From contig NZ_BMML01000006.1 in NCBI RefSeq assembly GCF_014645815.1, forward strand, positions 108,587 to 172,586: a DNA stretch of 64,000 bases, read 5' to 3'. The translations under genes and the position numbers were made by a program. The notes under the pieces are model-generated. The model did no database searches and was not told the DNA's origin. It was given only the letters and a program-made list of their open reading frames with translations. The DNA is from Streptomyces fuscichromogenes (GTDB taxonomy: Bacteria; Actinomycetota; Actinomycetes; Streptomycetales; Streptomycetaceae). Below, one piece after another: positions 61,930-64,000 of this stretch (its first letter is position 1; each line of letters opens with the position of its first letter).

Positions 61930-62415
61930 ATGAGCGCACCCGACGGCAGCCCGGTCGGTGCCGAACGCAGCATCGGCCAGCTGTTCGCCTCGGCCACGGC
62001 CGAGATGTCGGAGCTGGTGCACGACGAGATCGCGCTGGCCAAGGCCCAGCTGAAGCAGGACGTCAAGCGGGGCGCGGCGAGCGGCGGCGCGTTCTCGGTG
62101 GCGGGTGTGCTGCTGCTGTTCTCCCTGCCGATGCTCAACTTCGCGCTGGCGTACGGTATTCGGACCTGGAGCCACTGGAATCTCGCGATCTGCTTCCTGC
62201 TCTCCTTCGCGGCGAACGTCCTGGTGGCCGTCGTCCTCGCGCTGATCGGCGTGGTCTTCGCGAAGAAGGCCAAGAAGAGCAAGGGCCCGCAGAAGGTGGC
62301 CGCGTCGATGAAGGAGACGGCGGGCGTCCTCCAGAACGCCAAGCCGCATCCGCGCCCGGAGCTCCCGCGGGACGAGGTGCCGGCCATCGAGGCTGTGGCA
62401 CGCTCGACGTCATGA
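61930..62415 (+). CDS. Phage-holin-like membrane protein (actinobacterial holin-X family)
   Basis: 161 aa from ATG 61930 (GAGGGAG 7 bp upstream). It has an amphipathic N-terminal helix (MSELVHDEIALAKAQLKQDV), two membrane helices (about 55-77 and 87-112) and a Lys-rich tail. The family name comes from similarity to phage holins, but the gene lies in a conserved chromosomal block next to the EphE-like and MarP genes, as Rv3669-type proteins do, and there is no other phage sign. The stop overlaps the next start (ATGA). Function is unknown, probably envelope-related. Confidence 0.85.
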   Translation: MSAPDGSPVGAERSIGQLFASATAEMSELVHDEIALAKAQLKQDVKRGAASGGAFSVAGVLLLFSLPMLNFALAYGIRTWSHWNLAICFLLSFAANVLVAVVLALIGVVFAKKAKKSKGPQKVAASMKETAGVLQNAKPHPRPELPRDEVPAIEAVARSTS

Positions 62416-63332
62416 CGGATCCCGCTCCCTCGGCCGCACGGCCGGAGGGCCCCTGGACACACCGGGACGTCGCCGCGAACGGCGCCCGCTTCCACATCGC
62501 CGAGCTCGGCGACGGACCGCTGGTCATGCTGGTGCACGGCTTCCCGCAGTTCTGGTGGACCTGGCGGCACCAGCTGGTCGCGCTCGCCGACGCGGGGTTC
62601 CGGGCCGTGGCCATGGACCTGCGCGGCGTCGGCGGCAGCGACCGCACCCCGCGGGGCTACGACCCGGCGAACCTCGCGCTCGACATCACCGGCGTGATCC
62701 GCTCCCTGGGCGAGCCGGACGCCGCGCTGGTCGGCCACGACCTGGGCGGCTACCTGGCGTGGACGGCGGCCGCGATGCGCCCCAAGCTGGTCCGACGGCT
62801 CGCGGTGGTGTCCATGCCGCACCCGCGGCGCTGGCGCTCGGCGATGCTCCGGGACCGCCGGCAGACCGCCGCCGCCTCCTACATCTGGGGCTTCCAGCGG
62901 CCCTGGATCCCGGAGCGGCAGCTCATCGCCGACGACGGCGCGCTGGTCGGCCGGCTGATCCGGGACTGGTCCGGGCCGCGGCTGCCGGACGACGAGGCGG
63001 TGGAGACGTACCAGCGGGCCATGTGCATCCCGTCCACCGCGCACTGCTCGATCGAGCCGTACCGCTGGCTGGTGCGCTCGCTGGCGCGCCCGGACGGCAT
63101 CCAGTTCAACCGCAGGATGAAGCGCCCGGTGCGCGTCCCGACCCTGCATCTGCACGGCTCCCTGGACCCGGTGACCCGTACCCGCAGCGCGGCCGGCTCC
63201 GGCGAGTACGTCGAAGCGCCGTACCGCTGGCGGCTGTTCGACGGACTCGGGCACTTCCCGCACGAGGAGGACCCGGTCGCGTTCTCCGCCGAGCTGGTCA
63301 ACTGGCTCAGGGATCCGGAGCCGGACCGTTGA
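62412..63332 (+). CDS. Alpha/beta hydrolase, EphE-like epoxide hydrolase family
   Basis: 306 aa. Signature order: HGFPQFWWTW (oxyanion HGxP), DLRGVGGSDRT, nucleophile elbow VGHDLGGY with Asp, and GLGHFPHEEDP with the catalytic His. An Asp nucleophile indicates the epoxide hydrolase or dehalogenase branch. The M. tuberculosis counterpart beside marP is ephE. It is translationally coupled to the membrane protein before it (4-bp overlap). Just after its stop lies a diverged second copy of its last 14 codons. Confidence 0.9.
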   Translation: MTDPAPSAARPEGPWTHRDVAANGARFHIAELGDGPLVMLVHGFPQFWWTWRHQLVALADAGFRAVAMDLRGVGGSDRTPRGYDPANLALDITGVIRSLGEPDAALVGHDLGGYLAWTAAAMRPKLVRRLAVVSMPHPRRWRSAMLRDRRQTAAASYIWGFQRPWIPERQLIADDGALVGRLIRDWSGPRLPDDEAVETYQRAMCIPSTAHCSIEPYRWLVRSLARPDGIQFNRRMKRPVRVPTLHLHGSLDPVTRTRSAAGSGEYVEAPYRWRLFDGLGHFPHEEDPVAFSAELVNWLRDPEPDR

Positions 63333-63340
63333 AAAGGCGT

Positions 63341-63382
63341 GAGCTGGCCAACTGGCTCAAAGACCCCGAACCCGATCGGTGA
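63341..63382 (+). pseudogene. Second, diverged copy of the 3' end of the EphE-like gene
   Basis: 42 bp matching 63291-63332, 8 bp after the stop of the intact gene. Copy 1 encodes ELVNWLRDPEPDR-stop and copy 2 ELANWLKDPEPDR-stop. Six codons differ only synonymously and two conservatively, so copy 2 evolved as coding sequence. It is likely the leftover tail of an older allele. Confidence 0.75.
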
Positions 63383-63733
63383 CCGCGCCGATGCGCCCGG
63401 TATCCGGATCTGCACACCTGTTCTACGAACGGCCACATGCCCGGCGCATAGGCCGATTAGGGGGCGCGCGGGAGGTTATCGACCTTGGGGCAGGGGCAGA
63501 CGTCGGGGTATGGGCTGGACGCACGACTACAGTGACGCACCCCGCAACCGCCGTACGACAGGCGGTCTGAACTCCCACCGAGGAGGTGCCCCGCAGCTGC
63601 CGGGAGCCGATCCGAGGGTGGGGATTCCGCGCATCCTGCGGCGCCGGGCCCGCTGGGTCTCGGTCCGCCTGCGCCACACCCGCGGCTGACAGCCCGCTCG
63701 GCCCCCGCCGGGCCCCCAGACCTCCGAAGGGGT
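63383..63733. other. Region between the EphE-like and MarP genes
   Basis: 351 bp. It holds one plausible small gene (63510-63689, listed) and otherwise nothing recognisable. 63690-63733 is a short convergent gap before the MarP stop. Confidence 0.6.
63510..63689 (+). CDS. Small basic hypothetical protein
   Basis: 59 aa starting MGWTHDYSDAPRNRR, with an Arg-rich C-terminus (RILRRRARWVSVRLRHTRG). ATG 63510 has a weak GGGG upstream. The sequence has protein-like composition and a Pro/Gly-rich middle, but no known family. It stands alone, convergent with the MarP gene. Confidence 0.5.
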   Translation: MGWTHDYSDAPRNRRTTGGLNSHRGGAPQLPGADPRVGIPRILRRRARWVSVRLRHTRG

Positions 63734-64000
63734 CTAGAGGGCGCAGCTGTCGGTGCCCACCTGCTGGCTCGCGGTACGGCCCCGGGCGATGTCCGCCTGG
63801 ATCTCGTCGGCCGTCAGGGCGTACCCGGTGTCGGCGTCGTCCAGTGACTTCGCGAAGACGACCCCGTACACCCTGCCCTCGGGCGTGAGCAGCGGGCCGC
63901 CGGAGTTGCCCTGACGGACGGTCGCGTACAGCGAGTAGACGTCACGGCGGACGGTGCCGCGGTGGTAGATGTCGGGGCCGTTGGCGGTGATACGACCGCG
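63734..64000 (-). CDS. marP: MarP-type membrane-anchored serine protease, C-terminal part (runs off window)
   Basis: The last 88 residues are visible. They contain the active-site Ser motif RQGNSGGPLL, then GRVYGVVFAKS and a C-terminal Cys-containing end, SQQVGTDSCAL. This matches the trypsin-like domain of MarP (Rv3671c), a periplasmic protease that protects mycobacteria against acid and oxidative stress. The family has an N-terminal membrane part (CvpA-like) that would lie beyond the window. The position next to an EphE-like gene supports the call. Only Ser of the triad can be seen here. Confidence 0.85.
   Translation of the reverse strand, partial: RGRITANGPDIYHRGTVRRDVYSLYATVRQGNSGGPLLTPEGRVYGVVFAKSLDDADTGYALTADEIQADIARGRTASQQVGTDSCAL

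Noticed and set aside
61930..62415. Prophage remnant, because of the holin-like protein
   Set aside because: It is a single gene in a conserved chromosomal block, with no lysin, integrase or att sites nearby.

Overview
The window is high-GC actinobacterial DNA, almost certainly Streptomyces or a very close relative. Evidence: GTG and TTG starts are common, the developmental gene bldG is present with Ser57 in place, dTMP kinase is fused to an MFS-like membrane domain, topoisomerase I has a lysine-repeat tail instead of zinc fingers, and the gene order topA / bldG / tad / ssd / HAD hydrolase / acsA / nhaA / ephE-like / marP is the conserved actinobacterial order also known from Mycobacterium (topA, ssd, acs, ephE and marP region).

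Region 1 (1-22.6 kb, + strand) is an accessory type VII secretion (ESX-like) locus. It starts with the tail of an unknown gene, then a beta-helix/AAA+ fusion resembling EccA. An Esx-like WXG100 pair follows, then an Asn-rich helical protein, a 789-aa Esp/PPE-like protein, a YbaB/EspL-like protein and another WXG100 protein. The locus ends in one uninterrupted 4773-codon gene. Spacings are short and several genes overlap, so 3765-22639 looks like one transcription unit. The giant protein has a WXG100-like head and hydrophobic segments. These are followed by several separate enzyme-like modules: two HExxH zincin-type domains, a domain matching the anthrax edema factor/CyaA/ExoY adenylyl cyclases at its catalytic motifs, and a possible ADP-ribosyltransferase-like region. 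There is also a long beta-rich repeat region, an OmpA-like domain and a C-terminal domain with Cys/His/Asn signatures. It is built like a MARTX-style multi-effector, but delivered by a WXG100 system. No immunity gene follows it. This is the most unusual system in the window.

Region 2 (22.6-41 kb, mostly - strand): a GAF/SpoIIE/HATPase signalling phosphatase, tRNA-Thr(CGT), a secreted S33-type lipoprotein peptidase, holB (DNA polymerase III delta'), the tmk fusion, topA, a small membrane protein, a methyltransferase, a lipoprotein and the K+-independent proton-pumping pyrophosphatase hppA.

Region 3 (41-50.2 kb): the anti-sigma factor/bldG pair, a DEAD/DEAH helicase with a C-terminal Cys cluster, and the Tad (Flp) pilus operon ssd-tadA-tadB-tadC-flp-tadE-tadE-like on the - strand. 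The last tad gene is boxed in by two inverted copies of a 53-bp repeat.

Region 4 (50.2-64 kb): a 6C RNA between ssd and the HAD hydrolase, a second structured RNA candidate downstream of the HAD gene, a degenerate Fic-like gene with a 24-bp palindrome on its start codon, and a CooC-like ATPase. Then come a polysaccharide deacetylase-like lipoprotein, a SulP-STAS-carbonic anhydrase fusion, acsA, nhaA, a holin-X-like membrane protein, an EphE-like hydrolase with a duplicated diverged 3' tail, and the C-terminus of a MarP-type serine protease that runs off the window. No prophage, insertion sequence or CRISPR array was seen.
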